A DNA stretch of 64,000 nucleotides from Streptomyces natalensis ATCC 27448 (GTDB lineage Bacteria; Actinomycetota; Actinomycetes; Streptomycetales; Streptomycetaceae): positions 62,001 through 126,000 of the forward strand of contig NZ_JRKI01000010.1 of NCBI RefSeq assembly GCF_000935125.1, read 5' to 3'. Made by a program: the position numbers and the translations under genes. Below, piece by piece: positions 1 through 7,977 of this stretch. Numbering within the stretch: position 1 is the stretch's first letter; each line of letters opens with the position of its first letter. The notes beneath the pieces are model-generated. The model was not told the DNA's origin, ran no database searches, and saw nothing but the letters and a program-made list of their open reading frames with translations.

Positions 1-216
1 TCAAGCCCACCGCCCCGCCGATCCCCCACCCCACCGGCCACCCCCTCCCACTCCACGACCAGCGGGACACCCACTGACCCTGCACACCGACCGGCGCGGC
101 ATCACGGGCCACACCACGCAAAAAGACCGCCGGCCACGCCTTCCGGAGAGGGAAGAGCACGGCCGACGGTTCACAGGCCGCCCGGGCGAGCGGTGAACTG
201 CTCCGGCCTGGGGGGA

Positions 217-240
217 TCTTAGATGTCGAAGAGCAGCACG
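217..240. repeat. Partial copy of the glnA 3' end (possible att-site remnant)
   Basis: The 15 bases at 217-231 are identical to those at 4549-4563, the last codons and stop of glnA. The next ten bases still match at most positions. Read on the minus strand the site encodes ...LLFDI-stop, against ...LYFDI-stop in GlnA. The motif CACGAGAAG at 237-245 recurs at 4482-4490 beside the other copy. A duplicated gene 3' end flanking accessory DNA is what site-specific integration leaves. No integrase gene is visible between the copies, so this is inference. Confidence 0.55.
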
Positions 241-447
241 AGAAGTGCTCTGACCTGCACATATGCCTCTAAAGGCTGGGCTGGCGCACGACCGGTGCAC
301 ATCGTGGGCGAGGCGGAGTGCCTGGTGCGCGTCCGACGGCGTGTTTTCGGCCGATATCCAGGTGCTGACGCTTGCCAGCGGCTGAGGAAGGGATCGGCCT
401 CGTCGTGCGTACCCGTCATGGAAGCGGTGGATCACCTGGAGGAGACG

Positions 448-1266
448 ATGAATCCGTCATGGCCGCGCGGACGCCTGCGCGATGTCCTGCTGTGTGTCGG
501 CGGAAGGGGTGACGTAAACGAGGCCGACCTCAGTGCGGCAGTCACCAGCGCGCTGCGCGAACTGGCCGCGGAGACGCTGGGCGAGCGCTCGCTCGCCGAA
601 CTGGTCACCGTTGGCGCTGAGGACCATCCCTGGGGACGAAGCCTCGGTCTTCGGCTTGCGGACTATGACGTAGAGCTGCCGGACGTGCTCTTGTACGCAG
701 ACCAGAGCGACCTTCCGCCCCAGGTGAAGGAGAGTTGCCCGACTTTGAGCCAGGAGGAGTGGGAGGCCGTACTGCTGGTCTCCAAGCTCATCTTCAGGGG
801 TCTTCAGTCGGAGCCCGAGCCTGCGCGCGACGATGCCGGCCAACATCCGCAGGCCACCCCGAGACCGCCCCGGTCGGTAGCGAGAGAGCAGTTCTGCCAG
901 GCGCTGGCTGCCATTTCGGAACGCGTTGATCTGCACCAGCACGAACTCACTGGGCAATTGCGGACCGCGCTCCTGAACTTCGCGTCGGAGACACCCGACA
1001 ACAAGGAAGCCGCTCAGCGCATCGCGGTGCTGCACACCGGGGAGCCCCAGCAAGGGCCGCGCTTGTGCCTCAGCCGCTCGGGATTGGCCTTCTCGAAGGT
1101 AGTGCTGAGCGCCGATGGCTGTCCTGTCCCCAGCTGTGTACTGGAGGAATTCCCGGACTTGACCCAGGACGAGTGGAACGCCGTCATCCACGTCACGGGA
1201 CTGACGCTCATGGCGTTCGAGGCCGAGCTGGCCCGCGACGTGGGAATAGCGACCGTGTCGCGTTGA
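448..1266 (+). CDS. Hypothetical protein built from two tandem ~115-residue repeats
   Basis: I do not recognise a named family. The ATG at 448 is preferred because GGAGGAG lies just upstream; in-frame starts at 223 and 418 lack such a site. The 272-residue product is soluble and has two related halves, about residues 8-122 and 145-261, joined by a Pro/Arg-rich linker. Each half begins with a helix of the type L-x3-L-x-(T/S)-A-L-x-x-x-A-x-E-T. Each ends with a matching motif, LSQEEWEAVLLVSKL in the first and LTQDEWNAVIHVTGL in the second. It is the first gene of the accessory patch bounded by the glnA-end repeats. Function is unknown; a repeated helical module suggests a scaffold or regulatory role, but nothing in the sequence proves it. 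Confidence 0.7.
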   Translation: MNPSWPRGRLRDVLLCVGGRGDVNEADLSAAVTSALRELAAETLGERSLAELVTVGAEDHPWGRSLGLRLADYDVELPDVLLYADQSDLPPQVKESCPTLSQEEWEAVLLVSKLIFRGLQSEPEPARDDAGQHPQATPRPPRSVAREQFCQALAAISERVDLHQHELTGQLRTALLNFASETPDNKEAAQRIAVLHTGEPQQGPRLCLSRSGLAFSKVVLSADGCPVPSCVLEEFPDLTQDEWNAVIHVTGLTLMAFEAELARDVGIATVSR

Positions 1267-1820
1267 TGGTCCAGGTCCGGCAAAGGTCAGTCGGAAGTCA
1301 GCCACGGCTAACGAGCAATCGCCTCGGACGATACCGCTCTCCAGCGCATGCAGGAGCTAGGACCTCAGCGGGCGAGTCAGACGCGTATCCGATCTGCAGC
1401 CTGGACCAGATAGTGAATTCAGCTGGTCCCTGGATGCCTGTGACACAGAGGGGGCGTGACAGACGACGAGCGGTTTGCTCCACCCGGGTGGAGGCAGCCG
1501 CTCTGAGTTTCCGTCGGCTGCCGAGTTCGAGCTTTGCTGTGCTCGCGCTGGTCGGCGTCCGGTGTCCACGGTGCAGATCGTCTGACGGGGCAGCCGGTGC
1601 GGTTCCCGGGTTCTGCTGCGCCTGTCGCGAGGGTCCGCCTACGATCCGTTGCCGTGCGGATACGCCACCAGATCGTGGGGAGGGAACGGGGACGTCCGAG
1701 CTGGAGCGGACCACGGCTCGCCGGAGCGAGCTGGACGGGCTCGCCGATGAAGCTCAAATCATGCTCTGAACAGTCCAGTTCAGCGGTTCGGCGACCTCGG
1801 CCGCGGACATCATCCGCGGC
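1267..1820. other. Gene-poor stretch in the accessory patch
   Basis: I see no supportable gene here. The open frames on both strands lack ribosome binding sites, have mixed codon use and resemble no protein I know. An inverted repeat (GGACCAG ... CTGGTCC) lies near 1403-1429, and CCGCGG/CCGCGG arms sit just before the ATG at 1821. It may be decayed coding DNA. Confidence 0.4.
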
Positions 1821-2381
1821 ATGGAAACACCCATCATCGTTGCCGTCATCTCTGCGATAGTCGCCCTCACAGCCGCTGCCGTCTCCCTTCTGTCAGCGCG
1901 CGGCAACAGCAGCCGCGAGGCCTTCGAGCTCGCGCGTCGCCTTTACGCGGACCTCACCTCAAAGGAAACCTCTGCGCACCGTAGCGCCCTTGAGTTCTAC
2001 CGGCGCAAGGACCCGGTCACGCCAGCCGAGACGAAGCAGGCGATGAACGACTACTTCGCGCTCTTGTGGCAGTTTGAGCAGATCCTCGCTGGCCGCGAGT
2101 CACTCAAAGGGCAGGAGCGGCTCAACGGGACCCAGAAAGCGGTTAAATTCCTGGACCACATGATCAAGTGGCATGTCGAAGTATGGGCGAAGCGCTGGGA
2201 CGAGGTCCGCGAGAAGATCCAGAAGGATCTGCCCCAGATCAACACCAAGGATCCAATCCTCGACGACCACCACTCCGTTGGGACGTTCTGCGACCTCGCC
2301 GATGCCGTCATCCCTGGCAACACAGCCGTGTGGAACCTGCGTACCAAGTTGCGTACCGATCCGGGAGGATCAGCCGCATGA
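1821..2381 (+). CDS. Hypothetical membrane-anchored protein
   Basis: The product is 186 residues. It has one hydrophobic N-terminal segment (about residues 4-26) followed by a charged, mostly helical region rich in Lys, Glu and Trp, so it is probably anchored in the membrane with a cytoplasmic domain. No enzymatic motif is visible and I cannot name the family. The stop codon overlaps the ATG of the next gene (ATGA at 2378), suggesting translational coupling with the truncated pentapeptide-repeat-type gene. No strong Shine-Dalgarno precedes the ATG; instead it is immediately preceded by CCGCGG inverted arms. Codon use is less GC-biased than in the core genes to the right, in keeping with horizontally acquired DNA. 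Confidence 0.6.
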   Translation: METPIIVAVISAIVALTAAAVSLLSARGNSSREAFELARRLYADLTSKETSAHRSALEFYRRKDPVTPAETKQAMNDYFALLWQFEQILAGRESLKGQERLNGTQKAVKFLDHMIKWHVEVWAKRWDEVREKIQKDLPQINTKDPILDDHHSVGTFCDLADAVIPGNTAVWNLRTKLRTDPGGSAA

Positions 2382-2850
2382 GCCCCAAGGCGAAGCGCAC
2401 CCTCATAGGCGCTGGCATCGTCCTAGCCGTCGTCGGCTATGCCCTGCTGCTCTGGCGCGGCCCTTGGTGGCTCGACGCTGGACACATCCGTGAGCGCGAC
2501 CTCCAACCCGCAGACGGTGTCGTCATAACCGGCGTCCGCACCGCCCTCGTCGCCGGTATCGGTCTCTGGTACACGCACCGCAGTCACCGGCACGCCGAGA
2601 AGCTCTACCAGCACAGCCAAGAACAATTCGAGCATGCACGAGAGAAGGACCGTGAGCAGGCCGAGTTAACGCGCGAGGGGCAGGTAACCGACCGATACGT
2701 TGAGGCGATCAAGCTCCTGGGGTCGGACAAGCTGCCCGAGCGGCTTGTAGGCATTTACTCGCTGCAACGCATCATGGATGACAGCGAGAAAGACCACACC
2801 ACGGTAGTAAACGTACTCACTGCCTACATTCGACACGCCTGCCCGGTGTC
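2378..2850 (+). pseudogene. 5' part of a pentapeptide-repeat-type membrane protein gene, truncated
   Basis: The reading frame opens with ATG overlapping the previous stop. It encodes two hydrophobic segments (about residues 7-24 and 42-60), a charged helix (HRHAEKLYQHSQEQFEHARE) and the conserved block RLVGIYSLQRIMDDSEKDH followed by VVNVLTAYIRH. In Streptomyces this block usually precedes pentapeptide repeats. Here no pentapeptide repeats follow. After about 2850 the homology stops and the DNA continues as a DegT-family aminotransferase in another frame. In its own frame the ORF runs on without meaning to 3175. I read this as a deletion or recombination junction that removed the 3' part of this gene. 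Confidence 0.65.
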
Positions 2851-2852
2851 CT

Positions 2853-3899
2853 TTGGGGATGTCTCCGCTTCGTCGAGGAAAAAGGACATCGCCCGCCGGC
2901 ATCCGGCCCGGCAACGAGGTGATCGTTCCGGCCTGGACCCTCCACGCCACCGCCTCACCCCTGTTCCAGCTCGGCGCGGTCCCGGTCCTCTGCGAGACGC
3001 GCCCGGACGGCAACATCGACCCCGGCCGGGTAGCCGAGCTGATCACCCCTCGCACCCGCGCGATCATGGTCACGCACCTGTGGGGCAAGCCCGCCGAGAT
3101 GACCGACCTCACCACGCTGGCCAGGGACCGCGACCTGGACCTGCTGGAGGACGGCTCACACGCTCACGGGGCTAGTCACGGCGGCCAGAAGGTCGGCACG
3201 TTCGGCCTGGCCAGCGCCTTCTCCCTCAATGGTCCCAAGCCCCTGTCCGGAGGCGAGGGCGGCTTCGTCCTCACCGACGATGACGACACCTACTACCGGG
3301 TGCTCACGTTCGCGCACTACAACAAGCGGGCCAGGAACGAGATCCCGGAAGGCCATCCGCTCGCGCAGTACGCGGTCACCGGGGCTGGACTCAAGCTCCG
3401 CATCCATCCCCTGGCCGCCGCCCTCGCCCACGACCAGCTCTCTCGCCTGGACGCCTACCTCGCCGGCCGCGAGGAGATCGCCGCCTACCTGATCCGAGAA
3501 CTCGGGCAGATACCCGGGCTGGAGGTGAGCCCGATGCCCGAGGGGGTGAAATCATCCTGGTACGCGTTGACGGCCACCTACCGGCCCGACCAGCTCTGTG
3601 GTCTGCCCCTCGACCGCTTCCACGCGGCCCTCGTCGCGGAGGGCGCGACCGAGTTCGACCGGCCCGGCTCCACCTGCCCCCTGAACCAGCTCCCGCTCTA
3701 TCAGCACCCCTCCCCTCTCTTCCCCGGCTACCCGAACGCCCGCAGCCGTTACAGGGAGGGTGACTTCCCCGTCGCTGAGAAGGCGCACGCGCACACGATC
3801 AAGCTGCCGGTCTGGCACCGTGAACAGGATCTGAAGCTGGCCGAGCAGTACGTCAGCGCGGCCAGGAAGGTCAGCGAACACCACAAGGAGCTCTTGTGA
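2853..3899 (+). pseudogene. DegT/DnrJ/EryC1-family aminotransferase lacking its N-terminus
   Basis: The sequence matches PLP-dependent sugar aminotransferases of the DegT/DnrJ/EryC1/StrS family. Recognisable blocks are GNEVIVPAWTLHATA, the Asp in the LLEDGSHAHG region that contacts PLP, and the FSLNGPKPLSGGEGG segment with the Schiff-base lysine. The C-terminal half follows the family. The first ~60-70 residues, including the glycine-rich region that opens the fold, are missing; the only in-frame start is a TTG at 2853 inside the junction with the truncated upstream gene. It therefore probably encodes no working enzyme, although the frame stays open to the end. Its stop overlaps the GTG of the NUDIX gene, so the two were once co-translated. 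Confidence 0.75.
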
Positions 3900-4330
3900 C
3901 CGTCACCTCAGACCTCGCCCGAACTTTGACACAGGAGGCCGAAGCCGAAGGCATCACCACCTTCGTGGCCGCAGCCGTCGTCACCGACGCCGACCTCGTC
4001 CTCCTGGTCCGCCGTAAGCCGGACGACTACATGGGCGGCCTGTGGGAGATCCCCTCCGGTCATGTGGACGCCGGAGAGAGCATCTTGGACGCGGTCCGCC
4101 GCGAGACGCTGGAGGAGACCGGCCTGACCGTTGCCTCCGTGGACCGCTACCTCGGGCACTTCGACTACGAGAACAGCCGCGGCACCACCACCCGTCAGTT
4201 CAACTTCGCCGTCACTGTCTCCGAGACCGGGCCGGTCATCCTGACCGAACACGACCTGCACCAGTGGGCCGCCCCCGGCGACCTGCCGGGCGTCACGGAC
4301 GGCGTACGGGAGGTTCTGGCCTGCGCGTAA
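3896..4330 (+). CDS. NUDIX hydrolase
   Basis: The product is 144 residues with a complete Nudix box (G-x5-E-x7-REUxEExGU) from GHVDAGESILDAVRRE through ETLEETGL, carrying all metal-binding glutamates. Nudix enzymes hydrolyse nucleoside diphosphates linked to another group; the substrate cannot be read from the sequence. The N-terminal strand ITTFVAAAVV and the substrate-side segment resemble small MutT-like proteins. The GTG start overlaps the upstream TGA by four bases, indicating translational coupling to the aminotransferase remnant. A strong hairpin terminator follows within 30 bases. It is the only gene of the accessory patch that looks both intact and enzymatic. Confidence 0.85.
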   Translation: MTVTSDLARTLTQEAEAEGITTFVAAAVVTDADLVLLVRRKPDDYMGGLWEIPSGHVDAGESILDAVRRETLEETGLTVASVDRYLGHFDYENSRGTTTRQFNFAVTVSETGPVILTEHDLHQWAAPGDLPGVTDGVREVLACA

Positions 4331-4354
4331 GCCACAGGAGGCCGGAAAGCCAGC

Positions 4355-4390
4355 GAGGGCCGCTACCCCGGATATGGGGTAGCGGCCCTC
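4355..4390. terminator. Hairpin terminator after the NUDIX gene
   Basis: A perfect 15-bp stem (GAGGGCCGCTACCCC and its complement) closes a six-base loop. It lies 25 bases past the NUDIX stop codon and could also stop transcripts arriving from glnA on the other strand. Confidence 0.85.
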
Positions 4391-4454
4391 GTATCGTCTC
4401 TGACGTCAAGTCAGAGAACTGGCCAGGCGGTGCACACGCGGTGCACAAGGGGGT

Positions 4455-4518
4455 GGAAAACAGCTGTGACCCACGAGAACTCACGAGAAGAGTTTCCGCA
4501 GGTCACAGCTGGTTTTCC
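4455..4518. repeat. Long interrupted inverted repeat with direct CACGAGAA repeats
   Basis: Arms at 4455-4471 and 4501-4518 are complementary over 17 bases with a one-base difference in length. Between them are two direct copies of CACGAGAA (4472 and 4482), a motif also found at the other end of the patch (237). It lies 30 bases from the glnA 3' end. It may be a glnA terminator or recombinase arm-binding sites. Confidence 0.5.
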
Positions 4519-4548
4519 AGACTTACGCCCAGGTCGCCGGGCGCCGCC

Positions 4549-4572
4549 TCTTAGATGTCGAAGTACAGCTCG
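4549..4572. repeat. glnA 3' end, direct-repeat partner of 217-240
   Basis: This copy keeps the functional end of glnA (codons for LYFDI and the TAA stop). It shares its first 15 bases with 217-231. If the patch arrived by site-specific integration, this would be the junction that preserves the host gene. Confidence 0.5.
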
Positions 4573-5960
4573 AACTCGTGCGGGTGCGGCCGCAGCTGGA
4601 TCGGGGCGATTTCGTTGGTGCGCTTGTAGTCGATCCAGGTCTCGATCAGGTCGGAGGTGAAGACGCCGCCCTGCTGGAGGTACTCGTTGTCGGCCTCGAG
4701 GGCGTCGAGGACGGCCGGGAGGGAGGTGGGGACCTGGGGGACGCTCGCGTGCTCTTCGGGGGCGAGCTCGTAGAGGTCCTTGTCGATCGGCTCGGCGGGC
4801 TCGATCTTGTTCTTGACGCCGTCCAGACCGGCCAGCAGCAGGGCCGAGAAGGCCAGGTACGGGTTCGAGGACGGGTCCGGGGCGCGGAACTCGACGCGCT
4901 TGGCCTTCGGGTTGGAGCCCGTGATCGGGATACGCATCGCCGCGGAGCGGTTGCGCTGCGAGTAGACCAGGTTGACCGGGGCCTCGAAGCCGGGGACCAG
5001 GCGGTGGTAGGAGTTCACCGTCGGGTTGGTGAAGGCGAGCAGCGAGGGGGCGTGCTTGAGGATGCCGCCGATGTAGTAGCGGGCGGTGTCCGAGAGGCCC
5101 GCGTAGCCCTGCTCGTCGTAGAAGAGGGGGGCGCCGCCCTGCCACAGGGACTGGTGGACGTGCATGCCGGAGCCGTTGTCGCCGAAGATCGGCTTGGGCA
5201 TGAAGGTGGCGGTCTTGCCGTTGCGCCAGGCGACGTTCTTCACGATGTACTTGAAGAGCATCAGGTCGTCGGCGGCGGCCAGCAGCGTGTTGAACTTGTA
5301 GTTGATCTCGGCCTGGCCGGCGGTGCCGACCTCGTGGTGCTGGCGCTCGACCTGAAGGCCGGAGGCCTCCAGCTCCAGGGAGATCTCGGCGCGCAGGTCG
5401 GCGAAGTGGTCGACCGGCGGGGCCGGGAAGTAGCCGCCCTTGTAACGGACCTTGTAGCCGCGGTTGTCCTCGATCGCGCCGGTGTTCCAGGCGCCGGCCT
5501 CGGAGTCGATGTGGTAGAAGGACTCGTTCGACTTGGTGTCGAAGCGGACGCTGTCGAAGACGTAGAACTCGGCCTCGGGGCCGAAGTACGCGGTGTCCGC
5601 GATGCCGGTGGAGGCGAGGTAGGCCTCGGCCTTCTTGGCGATGTTGCGCGGGTCGCGGCTGTACTGCTCGCCCGTGATCGGGTCGTGGATGAAGAAGTTG
5701 ATGTTGACCGTCTTGTCGCGGCGGAAGGGGTCCACGCGGGCCGTCGACAGGTCGGCGCGCAGCGCCATGTCGGACTCGTGGATGGCCTGGAAGCCGCGGA
5801 TCGAGGAGCCGTCGAAGGCGAGCTCCTCGGCCGGGTCGAACGCCTTCGCCGGGATCGTGAAGTGCTGCATCACCCCGGGCAGGTCGCAGAACCGGACGTC
5901 GACGAACTTGACGTCCTCGTCCGCGATGAACTTCTTGGCCTCGTCGGCGTTCTGGAACAT
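4551..5960 (-). CDS. glnA: Glutamine synthetase type I
   Basis: The enzyme makes glutamine from glutamate, ammonia and ATP and is the cytoplasmic entry point for ammonium assimilation. The 469-residue length is exactly that of actinobacterial GSI. The start [11 protein letters not shown] is preceded by AGGAGGAG on the minus strand; longer in-frame extensions are not supported. Visible signatures are the N-terminal DVRFCDLPG region, [12 protein letters not shown] in the ATP-binding area, NRSAAMRIP, and Tyr397 within [11 protein letters not shown], the adenylylation site, so activity is probably also controlled by GlnE. Two GlnR boxes lie upstream. The very 3' end is duplicated at 217-240. Confidence 0.98.
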   Translation of the reverse strand: MFQNADEAKKFIADEDVKFVDVRFCDLPGVMQHFTIPAKAFDPAEELAFDGSSIRGFQAIHESDMALRADLSTARVDPFRRDKTVNINFFIHDPITGEQYSRDPRNIAKKAEAYLASTGIADTAYFGPEAEFYVFDSVRFDTKSNESFYHIDSEAGAWNTGAIEDNRGYKVRYKGGYFPAPPVDHFADLRAEISLELEASGLQVERQHHEVGTAGQAEINYKFNTLLAAADDLMLFKYIVKNVAWRNGKTATFMPKPIFGDNGSGMHVHQSLWQGGAPLFYDEQGYAGLSDTARYYIGGILKHAPSLLAFTNPTVNSYHRLVPGFEAPVNLVYSQRNRSAAMRIPITGSNPKAKRVEFRAPDPSSNPYLAFSALLLAGLDGVKNKIEPAEPIDKDLYELAPEEHASVPQVPTSLPAVLDALEADNEYLQQGGVFTSDLIETWIDYKRTNEIAPIQLRPHPHEFELYFDI

Positions 5961-6069
5961 CCAACTCCTCCTAGCCCGGTCACCGGTCGGCGGACGCGGG
6001 GTTGCCGGGGTTGCTACTCGGAGCGCGTCCAAGTGCGGTGGCGCGCTCGCCCGACCTTAGGGAGGCGGG

Positions 6070-6107
6070 ATTTCCCGAGCATGACCCGTTTGTTTCGCCG
6101 AGGTTAA
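6070..6107 (-). promoter_or_regulatory. Tandem GlnR boxes upstream of glnA
   Basis: On the minus strand two sites fit the GlnR pattern gTnAc-n6-GaAAc: TTAAC-n6-GAAAC (6092-6107) and GTCAT-n6-GAAAT (6070-6085). They are spaced 22 bp centre to centre, the canonical a-site/b-site arrangement. GlnR activates glnA under nitrogen limitation in Streptomyces. The boxes sit 110-147 bases upstream of the glnA start. Confidence 0.8.
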
Positions 6108-6242
6108 CCGCGGTGCGGTCCCTTTTGCCCTCTAGTGTGAGGCAAAGAGACGGATTGCGGGACGCTCCCACGCAGGGATCCCGGCGGCGCCGTGCCCGGC
6201 CCTCCTCGTAGGGAACGTATGCGGTCGCAGTACCGTGGACGG

Positions 6243-6710
6243 GTGGACAACAGGCAAGCAATCGGATCGTGGATCGCCGGGCCCCGCGCGACGGCCGAGG
6301 ACATGGGCGTCGACTTCGGCTACCGCGGCCGGCGGCTCGGGCTGCCGGAGGAGGGCCCCGGCTCCATCGCGCGGTTCGGCCGCCGGCTCGCCGCGCTGTG
6401 CATCGACTGGGCGCTGTGCCTGCTCATCGCGTACGGGCTGCTCAGCGGCGGCCGGGCGCAGTCGGCGAGCAACTGGGCGCTGGCGGTCTTCGCGGTGCTC
6501 AGCCTGCTGACGGTCGGCACGGTCGGCTTCACCCCGGGCAAGCGGATGCTGGGCCTGCGGGTCGTCGCCGAGGGCGGCGGCCGGCTGTCGCTGCCGCGGG
6601 TGGCCCTGCGGACGCTGCTGCTGGTGGTCGTGATCCCGGCGGTGGTCTGGGACCGGGACGGGCGGGGGCTGCACGACCGGCTGGCGCGGTCGGTCGAGGT
6701 GCGGATCTGA
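6243..6710 (+). CDS. RDD family membrane protein
   Basis: The product is 155 residues. An N-terminal soluble stretch is followed by an RDD domain: FGRRLAALCIDWALCLLIAYG opens helix 1, then a second helix (LAVFAVLSLLTV), the turn FTPGKRMLGLRVV, and a last hydrophobic segment (LLLVVVIPAVVWDRDG) ending in LHDRLARS. I chose the GTG at 6243; a -10-like TACCGT lies only a few bases upstream and no Shine-Dalgarno is seen, so the mRNA may be leaderless. Divergent from glnA, it is part of a conserved Streptomyces cluster with glnA and the DUF4191 gene. Role unknown. The stop codon is the first base of a tandem repeat. Confidence 0.88.
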   Translation: MDNRQAIGSWIAGPRATAEDMGVDFGYRGRRLGLPEEGPGSIARFGRRLAALCIDWALCLLIAYGLLSGGRAQSASNWALAVFAVLSLLTVGTVGFTPGKRMLGLRVVAEGGGRLSLPRVALRTLLLVVVIPAVVWDRDGRGLHDRLARSVEVRI

Positions 6711-6822
6711 GGCACCTGGGGTGGGGTGTCAGAGATGCCCGGGATGTCTGAGGCGCCTGGAGTGGGGTGTCGGAGATGCCCGGGATGTCTGAGGCACCTG
6801 GGGTGTCAGAGACGCCCGGGAT
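6708..6822. repeat. 41-bp tandem repeat, about 2.8 copies
   Basis: Units start at 6708, 6749 and 6790; the third is shortened internally. Each begins TGAGGC(A/G)CCTGG and ends in GCCCGGGAT(GTC). The first unit begins exactly with the stop codon of the RDD gene. Degraded GACGCCCG pieces continue to about 6855. Confidence 0.9.
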
Positions 6823-7176
6823 AGACGCCCGTGGACGCCCGGGACGTCTGAGGCCGCGCCGACCGCGGCCCCGATCGCCGAGCCGAAGCCGCCGGTCATC
6901 AGGCAGCCGCCGACCGTGCCCGGGGTAGGGGCCGACGAACGGGGCCAAGGCCGGCAGTACGGGTCCGCGGCACGCCTCCCTCCCGGCCCGGCGTTCGCGC
7001 GTGCAGCCCCCGGCCGAACCGGCCCTGCCCGCCCCGGTCTCCAGCCCTCAGCCCGGCAGGGCCCGGACGCATACGCAGCGCCCCGAACCCACCCGCAGCC
7101 CCCCGGCGTATACAACCCCCACCACATCTCCACACCACGCCCCACCAGAGCCCCCACAGCCCCGCACACGGCAGGC
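6823..7176. other. Intergenic stretch without a supportable gene
   Basis: Between the tandem repeat and the hairpin there is only G/C-rich DNA. Both strands have open frames but with repetitive Pro/Ala/Arg content and no ribosome binding site. Confidence 0.45.
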
Positions 7177-7224
7177 GGAACGCAGAACGCCCCGGAGCCA
7201 GCGGCCCGGGGCGTTCTGCGTTCC
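7177..7224. terminator. Bidirectional hairpin terminator
   Basis: A perfect 18-bp stem (7177-7194 with 7207-7224) and a 12-base loop lie between the convergent RDD and DUF4191 genes, 36 bases past the DUF4191 stop. Confidence 0.88.
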
Positions 7225-7259
7225 GACAAGGGAGAGCGGGTGGGGGGTGGCGGGCTCGT

Positions 7260-7967
7260 TCAGCGGCCCTTGCCGCCCTTGGGCATGCGCATGCCCTTGG
7301 GCATCGGCCCCTTCGGGACCGGCATGTTGCTCATCAGGTCGCCGAGCGCGCGCAGGCGGTCGTTGACGGCGGTCACCTGGGCGCCCGGCAGGACGCGGGG
7401 CAGCTTCAGGAGGGTGGTGCGCAGCTTCTTGAGCGGGACCTCGCCCTCGCCGTCGCCGACGATGATGTCGTGGACGGGGGCGTCGGCCACCGTACGCGCC
7501 ATCCGCTTCTTCTCGGCGGCCAGCAGGCCGCGCAGACGGTTCGGGTTGCCCTCGCCCACCAGCACGATGCCGGCCTTGCCGACGGCGCGGTGCACCACGT
7601 CCTGGCTGCGGTTCATCGCCACCGCGGGGGTGGTCGTCCAGCCGCGGCCGACGTTGTCCAGCACGGCGGCCGCGGCCCCCGGCTGGCCTTCCATCTGGCC
7701 GAAGGCGGCCCGCTCGGCGCGCCGTCCGAAGACGATCGCCATCGCGAGGAAGGCCAGGACGAAGCCCAGAATGCCCGCGTAGATGGGGTGGCCGATCGCG
7801 AAGCCGATGGCCAGGAGGACGCCGAATACGACGATGCCCACGCCAGCGACGACAAGACCGACCTTGGAGTCGACCCGACGGGTCATCTTGTAGGTCTGGG
7901 CGATCTGCTTCAGCCGCCCGGTGTTCTCAGCGCCGGCAGCGCCGTTGGTGTTTGCCTTCCTCGCCAT
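7260..7967 (-). CDS. DUF4191 family membrane protein
   Basis: The product is 235 residues. Two adjacent hydrophobic helices (about residues 37-57 and 61-82) are preceded by a basic N-terminus (MARKANTNG) and followed by a soluble domain with RSQDVVHRAVGKAGIVLVGEG and a C-terminal tail rich in Met, Lys, Gly and Pro (VPKGPMPKGMRMPKGGKGR). This fits the actinobacterial DUF4191 family usually found beside lipA. The tail may bind nucleic acid or anionic lipids, which is inference. It lies ten bases downstream of the small gene at 7978 and is probably cotranscribed with it. Confidence 0.9.
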   Translation of the reverse strand: MARKANTNGAAGAENTGRLKQIAQTYKMTRRVDSKVGLVVAGVGIVVFGVLLAIGFAIGHPIYAGILGFVLAFLAMAIVFGRRAERAAFGQMEGQPGAAAAVLDNVGRGWTTTPAVAMNRSQDVVHRAVGKAGIVLVGEGNPNRLRGLLAAEKKRMARTVADAPVHDIIVGDGEGEVPLKKLRTTLLKLPRVLPGAQVTAVNDRLRALGDLMSNMPVPKGPMPKGMRMPKGGKGR

Positions 7968-7977
7968 ACAGCGCAGT

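Noticed and set aside
1..435. Minus-strand open frame of 144 codons at the left edge
   Set aside because: It has Arg/Pro/Gly-rich composition typical of high-GC antisense frames, no start signal and overlaps the supported plus-strand gene region.
223..447. Longer start of the duplicated-module protein
   Set aside because: The extension lies across the glnA-end repeat, has no ribosome binding site and lacks similarity to either repeat unit.
1298..1714. Minus-strand frame possibly encoding a transposase remnant
   Set aside because: No DDE, HTH or other transposase motif is visible, and the composition is like a shadow frame.
4578..6107. Long plus-strand frame opposite glnA
   Set aside because: It is the exact antisense shadow of a highly conserved enzyme, with Val/Arg/Gly-rich meaningless sequence.
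6708..6822. CRISPR array interpretation of the 41-bp repeats
   Set aside because: Units are directly adjacent with no spacers, and no cas gene is present.
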